From Rouxiella silvae (GTDB lineage: Bacteria > Pseudomonadota > Gammaproteobacteria > Enterobacterales > Enterobacteriaceae): a stretch of DNA of 64,000 nt. The translations under genes and the position numbers were made by a program. The stretch lies in NCBI RefSeq assembly GCF_002093625.1, contig NZ_MRWD01000018.1, positions 1-64,000 on the forward strand. Reading direction: 5' to 3'. Below are positions 18,372-26,366 of the stretch, in pieces (the stretch's first letter is position 1; every line of letters starts with the position of its first letter). The notes beneath the pieces are model-generated. The model worked only from the letters and a program-made list of their open reading frames with translations. It did no database searches and was not told the DNA's origin.

Positions 18372-19145
18372 CTATACCAGCTTGCCTTGGAAAATGGGCA
18401 CCGACTCGAACAGATAGCCGTCAAACTCCGGCGCATCTACGTCAGACAATTCCATCAACGTATTTTTGACGTTTTCCATGTGCTGCCACATCGCCTGATA
18501 TGAACCCATCACATCGCGACGGCGCAGCGCGGCAAGAATATTTTGATGGTCGGCTAACCACTTAAGGCGATAGCCGCGGGTAGCAATATGGCTGTGCAAC
18601 TGTTTCCAAAGCGGGCTGGAATCACGGTGCGCCCAAATATTTTTAACTGAATCAAGCAGCATCTGGTTTTGCGTTGCGCCCGCAATCAGCAGGTGGAACA
18701 GTTTGTCGTTGTCGCCGCTTTCATCGTTGGCAACAATGGCACTTTGCTCCTGCTCAAGCGTGCGACGCAAATTTTCAATGTCTGATTTGGTGGCCATTTT
18801 GGCGGCAAAGGCGGCGATGTTACTCTCAAGCAGTTGGCGCGCCTGTAGGATTTCAAACGGCCCTATTTGCCCTTGATACAGCGAATCATCCTGCCCTTCC
18901 TCCTCAAGAGGAATGCGCACCACGTAAACACCCGAACCTTGTCGGATATCGACAATGCCTTCGAGTTCGAGCATCAGCAGTGCTTCACGTACGATGGTGC
19001 GGCTCACGCCATAGGTTTCGGCCATATTCCGCTCGGGGGGCATACGCGAGCCAATCGCAAAATGTCCCTGTTTGATTTTTTCACGCAGATCGTGACCAAT
19101 TTCCTGATACTGCTTTCTTTCCTGCGAAACCACGGCCTTATCCAC
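18372..19145 (-). CDS. FadR/UxuR-subfamily GntR regulator of the beta-glucoside PTS locus
   Basis: A 257-residue repressor: N-terminal winged helix (MPPERNMAETYGVSRTIVREALLMLELEGIVDIRQGSGVYV) and C-terminal FCD effector domain (PFEILQARQLLESNIAAFAA, FHLLIAGATQN, LWKQLHSHI). Length and many segments resemble E. coli UxuR/ExuR, including GPFELLQARQLLESNIAEFA and WQHLENVKQRLLEFSNVD-like blocks. The start is GTG with AAGGTGAG upstream. It follows the EIIB gene by 83 bases. The three TTGG-N4-CCAA sites in the locus's divergent promoter match the operator type of this subfamily, so it probably regulates the PTS rather than hexuronate genes. Confidence 0.88.
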   Translation of the reverse strand: MDKAVVSQERKQYQEIGHDLREKIKQGHFAIGSRMPPERNMAETYGVSRTIVREALLMLELEGIVDIRQGSGVYVVRIPLEEEGQDDSLYQGQIGPFEILQARQLLESNIAAFAAKMATKSDIENLRRTLEQEQSAIVANDESGDNDKLFHLLIAGATQNQMLLDSVKNIWAHRDSSPLWKQLHSHIATRGYRLKWLADHQNILAALRRRDVMGSYQAMWQHMENVKNTLMELSDVDAPEFDGYLFESVPIFQGKLV

Positions 19146-19228
19146 TTTCTCACCTTACGCGCGGCAAAAACCGCAAAATATGCCCCGTGACAGGCCGCCT
19201 CGCGGGGAGAAGCGGCCCTCTTTGTGGC

Positions 19229-19546
19229 CTAGTCTACCAAACCCAGCGCCTGATCGAGTACCTTTGCACCATTTAAGGTGCCATAGGCCATAGTATCAAT
19301 TACCGCGATAGGGATCTGGTAGCGGTCGGTAAGCTTTTTATTTTCAGTCAGTTTAAAGCGAACCTGCGGACCAAGCAGCACCACGGCCACATCCTGACCA
19401 AAAGCCTCCAGCTCATCGCGCAGGTTTTGTTCAGGAATGGCGTAAATCTTGTATTCAAGCCCGCGCGCGGCCGCCTCTTTTTCCATTTTGGTCACCACCA
19501 GTGAGGTGGACATACCCGCCGAGCAGGCTAAAACAATACGTTTCAT
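19229..19546 (-). CDS. PTS lactose/cellobiose-type EIIB component
   Basis: Cytoplasmic phosphocarrier of 105 residues that passes phosphate from EIIA to the incoming sugar through EIIC. The active-site cysteine is Cys8 in MKRIVLACSAGMSTSLVV, the standard P-loop-like motif of the ChbB family. A frame from 19573 is longer by nine residues, but the ATG at 19546 has GGAG 7-10 bases upstream and gives the family N-terminus. It lies 13 bases after the GH1 gene in the same operon. Confidence 0.95.
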   Translation of the reverse strand: MKRIVLACSAGMSTSLVVTKMEKEAAARGLEYKIYAIPEQNLRDELEAFGQDVAVVLLGPQVRFKLTENKKLTDRYQIPIAVIDTMAYGTLNGAKVLDQALGLVD

Positions 19547-19559
19547 AATATTCTCCAGG

Positions 19560-20996
19560 TTATTTTTCTTCATCGTCCAAGGTTAATGACAGTGTGCGTT
19601 CGTCCACCAACTGCTTAAACCAGTGGGAAGACTTCTTTCGGCGGCGCTGACGCTGATTTTCTAGGTCTATTTCGATCAGTCCGTAGCGGTTTTTAAACGC
19701 ATTCATAGGAGAAACATTATCGGTGAAGGCCCACAGCATATAACCAAGGCAGTTGGCCCCCTCCTCGCGCGCCTTTAGCGCCCAATAAATATGTTCGGCG
19801 ACGAATTCAATGCGGTAATCGTCCTGAATTTCTCCGCTTTGCGCGTCACGAAAACGGCCTTCGTCCTCAATGCCCATGCCATTCTCCGAAATAAACCACG
19901 GTTTGTTGCCGTATTCGGATTTCATACGCATCGCCATGTCATAAACGATTTTTGGATAAATTTCCCAGCCGCGAGACTTGTTCATACGACGACCCGGCAG
20001 TTCAAAATGCTCGTAATAATAAGCAGGATGGAAAGGCGTTTCTTTATTCCACTCTCGACTGGGTGCTTTCACCCGATGCGGGTAATAAAGATTTATCCCA
20101 ACTTCATCGACGGTATTTTCACGAATAATATCCAGCTCTTGCTGCGAATAAATAAAATCAACCTGGTGACTGGCGAGCAGATTAAGCAACTCCTGCGGAT
20201 ATTCGCCTTTAATTAGTGGGTCGAGAAACACGCGATTATAGAAAAGATCATAAAGATGCGCGGCCCGCTGGTCATGAGCCGCAGACGAACGCGCATAGGT
20301 CACTTCAGGATTAAGTATGACGCCAATGCTGGCCTTCTCGGCATAGCCCTGAGCGCGGAACAGCGCCGCAACTTTTGCTGTCGCCAACACTTTATGGTGA
20401 TTCCACTGCATCCATTTAGTGGTGTTTTGCTCGTACGGCCAGCGAATGGCGTCAAGATAAACCCGCGTTTGCACGACGATCGGTTCATTAAAGGTAAACC
20501 AACGCGTCACTTTGCCAGCAAAACGCTCAAACGCTTTTTCAGCATAGAGAACAAACAGTTCCACAACCTTTTTAGAACTCCAACCGTCATATTTTTCAAT
20601 CAGATAGGCAGGTAATTCGTAGTGTTCGAGGCACAGCATCGGCTCTACGCCCGCGCGGTGCATCTCGTCCAGCAGGTTGTCGATATAGCTGGCGTACTCT
20701 TCATCCACAATGCCATTTTCATAATCGGTAAGAAAACGTGCCCAGTTGATTGAAGTGCGGAAATGCGTCAATCCACTGGCCTTCATCAAGGCCACGTCTT
20801 CTTGGTAGCGATTAATAAAATCTGTCGCCTTGGCGGGGCCGTAGCCGTTGTGCCACACGTGACGATCGTTTTTGTACCACAGGTCAAGATAAGAGTCCTG
20901 ACCGGCCTTTTTGCCACTCCAGCCCTCGGTTTGCCAGGCCGAAGAGGCGGCCCCAAGGATAAAATCTTCAGGAACAGTGATTGAAATCTTACTCAT
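19560..20996 (-). CDS. Glycoside hydrolase family 1 (6-phospho-)beta-glucosidase
   Basis: Hydrolyses the phosphorylated beta-glucoside delivered by the PTS. The 478-residue TIM barrel has acid/base Glu171 in RWFTFNEP and nucleophile Glu371 in FISENGMG, and the GH1 N-terminal FILGAASSAWQTEGW. Its position between EIIC and EIIB genes makes a 6-phospho-beta-glucosidase most likely. It is a divergent family member: after TFNEP it reads IVVQTRVYLDAIRWP rather than the usual histidine/glycine-rich segment. Exact sugar unknown. Confidence 0.92.
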   Translation of the reverse strand: MSKISITVPEDFILGAASSAWQTEGWSGKKAGQDSYLDLWYKNDRHVWHNGYGPAKATDFINRYQEDVALMKASGLTHFRTSINWARFLTDYENGIVDEEYASYIDNLLDEMHRAGVEPMLCLEHYELPAYLIEKYDGWSSKKVVELFVLYAEKAFERFAGKVTRWFTFNEPIVVQTRVYLDAIRWPYEQNTTKWMQWNHHKVLATAKVAALFRAQGYAEKASIGVILNPEVTYARSSAAHDQRAAHLYDLFYNRVFLDPLIKGEYPQELLNLLASHQVDFIYSQQELDIIRENTVDEVGINLYYPHRVKAPSREWNKETPFHPAYYYEHFELPGRRMNKSRGWEIYPKIVYDMAMRMKSEYGNKPWFISENGMGIEDEGRFRDAQSGEIQDDYRIEFVAEHIYWALKAREEGANCLGYMLWAFTDNVSPMNAFKNRYGLIEIDLENQRQRRRKKSSHWFKQLVDERTLSLTLDDEEK

Positions 20997-21016
20997 GACT
21001 TATCTCCATTTTAAAG

Positions 21017-22363
21017 TCAGGCCGGACGCTGTACGGCGGCGGAGTGATTCTGCAAGGCCTCTTTCTGGGCCTGCTCGGCGCGGCGCGAAGCCACTTTAAC
21101 GAACGGCAGATAAATCCCGGTCGCCACCACGATGCACACCAGCTGCGTGACCACTGCGCCCATTGAACCGGCAGTTGAAAGCCAGGCATTAATCACCGGC
21201 GGTGTGGTCCAGGGCACCATAACAACGGCCCGTCCGGCAAAGCCTAGGCTGGTAGCAAAGTAACCAATAGTGCCGGTAATTAGCGGGGTGATAATGAACG
21301 GAATGGCGAGGATTGGATTGAGCATGATCGGCATACCAAAAATGACCGGCTCATTGATATTGAAGAAGCTTGGCCCGAGCGAAAGTTTGGCAATCTCTTT
21401 CATCTCTTTTCTACGGGTTGCCATCAGCACCGCCAGCAGCAGGCCAATGGTGCAACCCGAGCCACCAATGCTCATGTACACATCCCAAAACGGCATGGTA
21501 ATAATGTTCGGAATTTCCTTACCCTGCTCGAAAGCGGTCATGTTCACCATGATGGCGCCCAAGAGCAGCGGTTCGCGAATAGGTTTAATCATTTGGTTGC
21601 CGTGAATGCCGATCACCCAAAATAGCTGAGCGACAAACATCAGCAGCAGGATCCCCGGCAGACTTTGCATCACAGATTCCAGCGGACGCTGAATGACCTG
21701 ATACACGGCGTCATAGAGATAAATACCGGTTATCTGATGGAAAACAAACCCAAAGGTGGCGATCAATACCACGGTAATAATTGCCGGGATCAGCGCAGAA
21801 AAAGAGGCAGAAACGTTGGGCGGAACGCTTTCCGGCATTTTTATCCGCAGCCTGTCGAAAGATTCAAGCTTGGAGTATATTTCTACCGAAAGAATGGCAA
21901 TAAACATTCCCAGGAACAGACTTTTAGTATCGGAAAATTGCTTTGCCAATACGTCTTTCACTTCCTGCATGTGTCCGTTAACCATCATATCCAGCGTAGT
22001 CGGCGTGACAGCAATAAAGCAGATTACCGCCAACAGTCCGGGAAATAACGAGCGTGAACCGTTTATCTTTCCCAGTTCGATACCAATCAAAAATACCGCG
22101 CCAATAGTTAAAAAACTCAGCGTGGCATAATTAATACTGGTCATGATCGGTTTAAGGGTGGCGAGGAACGAAAACATCTCGAAATGCGCCAGCCCGTTTT
22201 TAGGGTCCATGACCATGTTGGAAATAAGCACGGAGAACGCACCGACAATAATCACCGGCATCAGTGTGATGAAGGCGGCCTTAATCGCCATAATATAACG
22301 CAGGCTGTTAAAGGTATTGGCAAAGCCCCCCAGAGAATCAATAAAACGGTCTTTATAAGACAT
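21017..22363 (-). CDS. PTS lactose/cellobiose-type EIIC permease
   Basis: Inner-membrane sugar channel of 448 residues with about ten membrane segments, of the ChbC/CelB family. Typical parts are FINEPVIFGMPIMLNPILAIPF (substrate-site loop), GIHGNQMIKPIREPLLLGAI and PWTTPPVINAWLSTAGSMGAVV. First gene of the minus-strand operon EIIC-GH1-EIIB-regulator-GNAT. EIIA is encoded divergently. Confidence 0.95.
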   Translation of the reverse strand: MSYKDRFIDSLGGFANTFNSLRYIMAIKAAFITLMPVIIVGAFSVLISNMVMDPKNGLAHFEMFSFLATLKPIMTSINYATLSFLTIGAVFLIGIELGKINGSRSLFPGLLAVICFIAVTPTTLDMMVNGHMQEVKDVLAKQFSDTKSLFLGMFIAILSVEIYSKLESFDRLRIKMPESVPPNVSASFSALIPAIITVVLIATFGFVFHQITGIYLYDAVYQVIQRPLESVMQSLPGILLLMFVAQLFWVIGIHGNQMIKPIREPLLLGAIMVNMTAFEQGKEIPNIITMPFWDVYMSIGGSGCTIGLLLAVLMATRRKEMKEIAKLSLGPSFFNINEPVIFGMPIMLNPILAIPFIITPLITGTIGYFATSLGFAGRAVVMVPWTTPPVINAWLSTAGSMGAVVTQLVCIVVATGIYLPFVKVASRRAEQAQKEALQNHSAAVQRPA

Positions 22364-22437
22364 GACAGCACCTCTGCGTATTGCATGGTTATGTTGTTAG
22401 GTGTCGAACGTTATGTTGTGTTGAAAACCCGCACTCA

Positions 22438-22449
22438 TTGGTATGCCAA
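22438..22449. promoter_or_regulatory. Operator 1, TTGGTATGCCAA
   Basis: FadR/UxuR-type near-palindrome (UxuR/ExuR sites in E. coli have TTGGTATACCAA cores). It is nearest the EIIC gene and is the inverted counterpart of operator 3. Confidence 0.7.
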
Positions 22450-22474
22450 AAATAGCGTAATTAGACTTTATTTC

Positions 22475-22490
22475 TGTGATCACATTCTCA
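22475..22490. promoter_or_regulatory. Possible CRP site
   Basis: TGTGA-TCACAT-TCTCA has a perfect left half and one mismatch in the right half of TGTGA-N6-TCACA. It lies between operators 1 and 2, central to both divergent promoters, as expected for a PTS operon. Confidence 0.5.
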
Positions 22491-22497
22491 GAAGTCG

Positions 22498-22515
22498 ATA
22501 TTGGAATTCCAATAT
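22498..22515. promoter_or_regulatory. Operator 2, perfect 18-bp palindrome
   Basis: ATATTGGAATTCCAATAT is a perfect palindrome containing TTGG-N4-CCAA. Its centre is 63 bases from that of operator 1 and 32 from that of operator 3, about six and three helical turns, so all three sites face the same side of the DNA. Confidence 0.7.
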
Positions 22516-22532
22516 GATGAATTACGCCAATT

Positions 22533-22544
22533 TTGGCATACCAA
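22533..22544. promoter_or_regulatory. Operator 3, TTGGCATACCAA
   Basis: Inverse complement of operator 1, 13 bases before the EIIA start codon, where bound repressor would block transcription or its early elongation. Confidence 0.7.
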
Positions 22545-22557
22545 TGTGGATTCATGT

Positions 22558-22881
22558 ATGAGTTTTGACCTTGAACAAACTGTAATGGAACTGTTGATCA
22601 ATGCTGGGGAAGCGCGATCGTGCGCCATGATGGCGATTCAAAGCGCTCGCAAACAAGAATGGCAAGAGGCAGACCTGCAATTGGAGGCATCGCAAACGGC
22701 GGCACGCGAGGCGCATAAAGTTCAGACGCAGCTCATTGGGCTTGATGAGGGAAGCGGAAAAATCCCGATGACGCTGATTATGGTGCACGCGCAGGATCAT
22801 CTAATGACCGCCATGCTGTGCCGTGACTTGGCCGAGGAGATGGTGTTACTCAGGCGAGAAATGTTCGAAAAAAATCAGTAA
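22558..22881 (+). CDS. PTS lactose/cellobiose-type EIIA component
   Basis: Small helical phosphocarrier of 107 residues that accepts phosphate from HPr and passes it to EIIB. The active-site histidine is His77 in IMVHAQDHLMTAML, and the N-terminal part MSFDLEQTVMELLINAGEARS is typical of ChbA. The ATG at 22558 is chosen because the longer frame from 22501 would run through operators 2 and 3. It is transcribed divergently from the rest of the PTS operon, an arrangement unlike the E. coli chb operon. Confidence 0.95.
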   Translation: MSFDLEQTVMELLINAGEARSCAMMAIQSARKQEWQEADLQLEASQTAAREAHKVQTQLIGLDEGSGKIPMTLIMVHAQDHLMTAMLCRDLAEEMVLLRREMFEKNQ

Positions 22882-22898
22882 CCCATTGGATAACAAGC

Positions 22899-22935
22899 AA
22901 TAAAAAGCCGCGATGCTCAGTACGTCACGGCTTTC
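22899..22935 (-). terminator. Terminator of lysA
   Basis: On the minus strand an imperfect stem GCCGTGACG / CATCGCGGC is followed by TTTTTATT, just after the lysA stop. The flanking AAA/TTT make it usable in the other direction for the EIIA gene as well. Confidence 0.75.
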
Positions 22936-22951
22936 ACCTGGGTCATGCCCG

Positions 22952-24223
22952 TTAGATAAGTTCTAACGCCAACAGCTCTCCAATCGTTTGACGACGGCGG
23001 ATCAGACGCGGAACACCGTTTTCGAACAACACTTCAGGGATCAGTGGGCGGCTGTTGTAGTTTGATGACATTGAAGCACCGTAGGCGCCCGTGTCGTGGA
23101 ACACCAAATAATCATCAATTTCCGCCTCGGGAAGACAGCGAGTTTCAACGCCACCGCCGGCCTGTTGAGTGAATACGTCACCGGATTCACACAGAGGACC
23201 CGCGATCACCGACTCACGCTGCGGCTGTTGGCTGAGGTCGCGACCATCAGCCGGCAGTACCGAAATATGGTGATAGCTGCCGTACATTGAAGGACGCATC
23301 AGCTCGTTGAAGCCCGCATCCACCAACACGTAATGACGACGGCCCATAGACTTGGCCGCGCGAATTTGCGCCACCAGCACGCCAGACTCCGCAACCAGAA
23401 AACGGCCTGGCTCAATTTCAAGACTCACCGGATGCCCCAAATGCGCGGCGATTTGTTCACGAGCGCGGTTCCACAAACCGTAGTAGTGGTTGGTATCAAT
23501 CGACTCCTCGCCGAACTGATAGGGGATCGATAAACCGCCGCCAGCAGAAATCGCTTCAATATCATGGCCAAGCTCAATCACCTGCTTAACCATGGTGTCG
23601 CACACTTGCTCAAGGTGTTGATAATCAACGCCAGAACCAATGTGCATATGAATCCCCACCAGTTTGAGCTGATAGGCGTTGATTTTTTCCAACGCCTTCG
23701 GCAGGTCGCCAAACCAGATGCCGTGCTTGCTATTTTCACCGCCGGTATTGGTTTTCTGGCTGTGTCCGTGGCCAAAACCAGGGTTCACACGCAGCCATAC
23801 CGGATGCCCCGGCTTGCGCTGACCAATCTGCTCCAGCATGTCGATTGAACCCGCATTGACTGGGATCGACAGCTCGGTTACGCGGTCCAACGTCGGTTGA
23901 TCCAGAAGATCCGCGGTAAACACGATCTCACTGTGTTCGCCGGGCTGGTAACCCGGTTTAAAACCGGCCACCAATGCTCGCTCTATTTCGCCTAGAGATA
24001 CGGAGTCAACTTTCACTCCCTGCTGGTGCATCAGGCGTAAAATATGGGTGTTGGAACTGGCTTTTTGGGCAAAGCGGACAACGTCAAATTGACGAAGCTG
24101 GGCGATTCGCTGCTCGATAACATGCGCGTCATAGGCCCAGATCGGACAGCCAAACTCCTTGACGGCTTTTAGAAGGTTATCACCGTTGAGTGCATTATCA
24201 GTATTATTCAGTGCAAATGGCAT
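22952..24223 (-). CDS. lysA: Diaminopimelate decarboxylase
   Basis: PLP enzyme that decarboxylates meso-diaminopimelate to L-lysine, the last step of lysine synthesis. From the ATG at 24223 it has 423 residues starting MPFALNNTDNALNGDNLL, like the E. coli protein. PLP-binding Lys54 is in RFAQKASSN, the HIGSG and EPGRFLV phosphate/substrate motifs are present, and the active-site cysteine is in GPLCESGDVF. The upstream in-frame ATG at 24250 is rejected because GGAG precedes the 24223 start. It is divergent from lysR. Confidence 0.97.
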   Translation of the reverse strand: MPFALNNTDNALNGDNLLKAVKEFGCPIWAYDAHVIEQRIAQLRQFDVVRFAQKASSNTHILRLMHQQGVKVDSVSLGEIERALVAGFKPGYQPGEHSEIVFTADLLDQPTLDRVTELSIPVNAGSIDMLEQIGQRKPGHPVWLRVNPGFGHGHSQKTNTGGENSKHGIWFGDLPKALEKINAYQLKLVGIHMHIGSGVDYQHLEQVCDTMVKQVIELGHDIEAISAGGGLSIPYQFGEESIDTNHYYGLWNRAREQIAAHLGHPVSLEIEPGRFLVAESGVLVAQIRAAKSMGRRHYVLVDAGFNELMRPSMYGSYHHISVLPADGRDLSQQPQRESVIAGPLCESGDVFTQQAGGGVETRCLPEAEIDDYLVFHDTGAYGASMSSNYNSRPLIPEVLFENGVPRLIRRRQTIGELLALELI

Positions 24224-24386
24224 CACATTCTCCGAGGGTAAACTCTGCAACAGCGAGCGATCAGTATTGAGGATTAAACAGTTATAGCTGCATTATGACC
24301 GTCGCTGCCTCGGGGATAAAATATCTATTTAGTGGCAATCTATTCATTTATGATATGGCATCGCGATTTTTAAGAGGATCTATCCC
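24224..24386. promoter_or_regulatory. lysA-lysR divergent promoter region
   Basis: A 163-bp region carrying both promoters. In E. coli LysR binds here to activate lysA when diaminopimelate accumulates. It is AT-rich (for example ATCTATTTAGTGGCAATCTA) but no LysR site was assigned with certainty. Confidence 0.5.
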
Positions 24387-25328
24387 GTGCCTGCTCTTTC
24401 ATTACGTCACATCGAGATTTTTCATGCTGTAATGACCACCGGCAACCTTACCGAAGCGGCATTGCTGCTGCAAACGTCGCAGCCTACAGTAAGCCGCGAG
24501 CTGGCGCGCTGCGAGAAATTGCTTAATTTGCAGCTTTTTGAGCGCGTGCGTGGACGTCTTTTCCCTACCGCGCAGGGCCTTAGGCTTTTTGAAGAGGTTC
24601 AGCGCTCCTACTATGGTCTGGACAGAATTATCAATGCCGCCGCCGGGATCCGCCAGTTTGAACAGGCGCAGCTGTCGGTAGCTTGCCTGCCGGTATTCAG
24701 CCAATCGCTGCTGCCCGCGGTGTGCCAACCTTTCCTCGAGCAATATCCGGAAGCGAGTTTTAACATTGTGCCGCAGGAGTCGCCGCTGCTGGAAGAGTGG
24801 CTTTCAGCACAGCGTCACGACTTGGGTATCACCGAGAACCCGCATACCCCCGCCGGTACCGAAAGGCAGACACTGCTGACGCTCAACGAAGTTTGCGTGC
24901 TGCCGGTCAATCATCCGCTATCGGCGAAAGCGGTGATTACGCCACAGGATTTTAGCGGCCTGAGTTTTATCAGCCTGTCGGCGACCGACAATTACCGCCA
25001 ACTGCTGGATATATTATTTGCCGAACGCGGTATCTCAAGACGTATGGTGTTGGAAACGCACAGCGCCGCGTCAGTATGCAGCATGGTGGCGCAGGGAATT
25101 GGCGTATCGATTGTGAATCCGCTGACCGCACTGGAGTACGCGCGTCCTGCGGGTCAGGGAAGCGGCAGGATTGTGGCACGGCCATTTAGCGAAAATGTGC
25201 CCTTTACCGTGAGTCTGGTTCGCCCACTGCATCGCCCCGCGTCGGCATTGGTTGATACTTTTATTGCCCACTGTCATCAGCAGGCAGCGCTTTTTCCGAC
25301 TCGCCTCGCCTCGGCGCTTAAGGGTTAA
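24387..25328 (+). CDS. lysR: LysR, activator of lysA
   Basis: Founding member of the LysR family: activates lysA in response to diaminopimelate and is repressed by lysine. The 313-residue protein starts at a GTG (24387) preceded by AAGAGGAT. The N-terminal winged helix LRHIEIFHAVMTTGNLTEAALLLQTSQPTVSRELARCE is followed by the LysR substrate-binding domain. The divergent arrangement with lysA is the conserved one. Its 3' end overlaps the convergent LTTR gene by 11 bp. Confidence 0.95.
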   Translation: MPALSLRHIEIFHAVMTTGNLTEAALLLQTSQPTVSRELARCEKLLNLQLFERVRGRLFPTAQGLRLFEEVQRSYYGLDRIINAAAGIRQFEQAQLSVACLPVFSQSLLPAVCQPFLEQYPEASFNIVPQESPLLEEWLSAQRHDLGITENPHTPAGTERQTLLTLNEVCVLPVNHPLSAKAVITPQDFSGLSFISLSATDNYRQLLDILFAERGISRRMVLETHSAASVCSMVAQGIGVSIVNPLTALEYARPAGQGSGRIVARPFSENVPFTVSLVRPLHRPASALVDTFIAHCHQQAALFPTRLASALKG

Positions 25329-26250
25329 CCCGGCGAGCATCCCTCACACTGTCATTTATCCAGCGCGGATTGGCGGCAAACCATTCAACCAGAAAATCGA
25401 GCAATGCCCTTAGCGCTACCGGCATTTGCCGTCTTGACGAGTAAATGGCAAAAATCCCCAATGACTGCGGCCTCCACTCCGGCAGCAATCGCACCAGTTG
25501 GCCGCTGGCAATCAGCGGGGCCACGGAATAGACCGGTTGCATCACAATTCCCACGCCTTCCACCGCGCCGCTAAGCAATACCAGAGATTCATTTGCACTC
25601 AAATTGCCGCTGACCGGCACGCTGCTCTTCTTGCCATCGCGCTCAAAGTTCCACAGGCTTTTACCAAAATAGGTGTACGTCAGGCAGTTGTGCAGCGCCA
25701 GATCGTCGGGCTTTCGCGGCGTACCGTGGCGCGCCAGATAGGCAGGAGAAGCGCAAATGACGGAATCACAGTGCGCCAGCGGACGCGCAATCAGGTTAGG
25801 ATCGAGATCGTTTGTAATACGCAGCGCCAGATCGATACGCTCCTCGACCAGATTTACCGACCGACTTTCTAATTGCATATCAATGATGAGCTGCGGGTGA
25901 CGTGCTAAAAATTCCGCTACTGCAATCACTACAGCTCCCTGACCAAACGACTGGGAACAGCTCAGGCGCAGCAGCCCACGCAGTGCCTCATCGCCCTCTT
26001 GTGCCACACTTTCCATGTCAACCGCCAACTGCAGCAGTTGGCGGCAACGCAACAGGGTATTTTCACCGGCGTCGGTCAGGCTAAGCTTGCGCGTTGTGCG
26101 ATGCAGTAGACGCGCGCCCGACCACTTCTCCATCTCCGAAAGATAGCGGGTCACCATTGCCCTAGACATATTCAGCGATTCAGCGGCATTAATCATCGAT
26201 CCGCGCTCAACGATCGCCACAAAGACCTGAGCAGCAATAATTCTATCCAT
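25318..26250 (-). CDS. LysR-family regulator, probable partner of the divergent MBL-fold gene
   Basis: A 310-residue LTTR of the type often annotated as AaeR/DmlR-like: MDRIIAAQVFVAIVERGSMINAAESLNMSRAMVTRYLSEMEKWSGARLLHRTTR as HTH, then a substrate-binding domain. The stretch TRYLSEMEKWSGARLLHR follows the usual consensus. It lies 116 bases from, and divergent to, the MBL-fold gene at 26367, the classic layout for an LTTR and its target. Effector unknown. Confidence 0.88.
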   Translation of the reverse strand: MDRIIAAQVFVAIVERGSMINAAESLNMSRAMVTRYLSEMEKWSGARLLHRTTRKLSLTDAGENTLLRCRQLLQLAVDMESVAQEGDEALRGLLRLSCSQSFGQGAVVIAVAEFLARHPQLIIDMQLESRSVNLVEERIDLALRITNDLDPNLIARPLAHCDSVICASPAYLARHGTPRKPDDLALHNCLTYTYFGKSLWNFERDGKKSSVPVSGNLSANESLVLLSGAVEGVGIVMQPVYSVAPLIASGQLVRLLPEWRPQSLGIFAIYSSRRQMPVALRALLDFLVEWFAANPRWINDSVRDARRVNP

Positions 26251-26268
26251 CGATTATTCGTCCGATTT

Positions 26269-26318
26269 ATGCAACAAACAGTTGCGCATTATCCGGTTTT
26301 TCCGGCGAGTTATGCAAC
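26269..26318. promoter_or_regulatory. Candidate LTTR binding sites
   Basis: Two direct copies of ATGCAAC (26269-26275 and 26312-26318), 43 bases apart, plus the inverted GTTGCGCAT (26281-26289), lie between the LTTR and MBL-fold starts. The first copy with the inverted one forms an imperfect dyad of the T-N11-A type used by LysR-family proteins. Confidence 0.45.
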
Positions 26319-26366
26319 GTACAATTCTTGGCAAGCATCCCAATAACAAACCTCTGAGGAATCATC

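Larger units (their letters stand above)
22364..22557. promoter_or_regulatory. Divergent promoter of the beta-glucoside PTS
   Basis: A 194-bp region between the EIIC and EIIA starts. It contains three TTGG-N4-CCAA sites: 22438-22449, 22501-22512 and 22533-22544. The two outer ones are part of a long inverted repeat (CATTGGTATGCCAAAA and its complement, extending to GCGTAAT). A possible CRP site TGTGA-N6-TCTCA lies at 22475-22490. The layout predicts repression by the UxuR-like GntR protein and catabolite control. Confidence 0.75.

Noticed and set aside
22475-22484. TGTGATCACA as a complete CRP site
   Set aside because: The two halves abut without the six-base spacer; only the alternative reading TGTGA-N6-TCTCA is plausible and is reported with moderate confidence.
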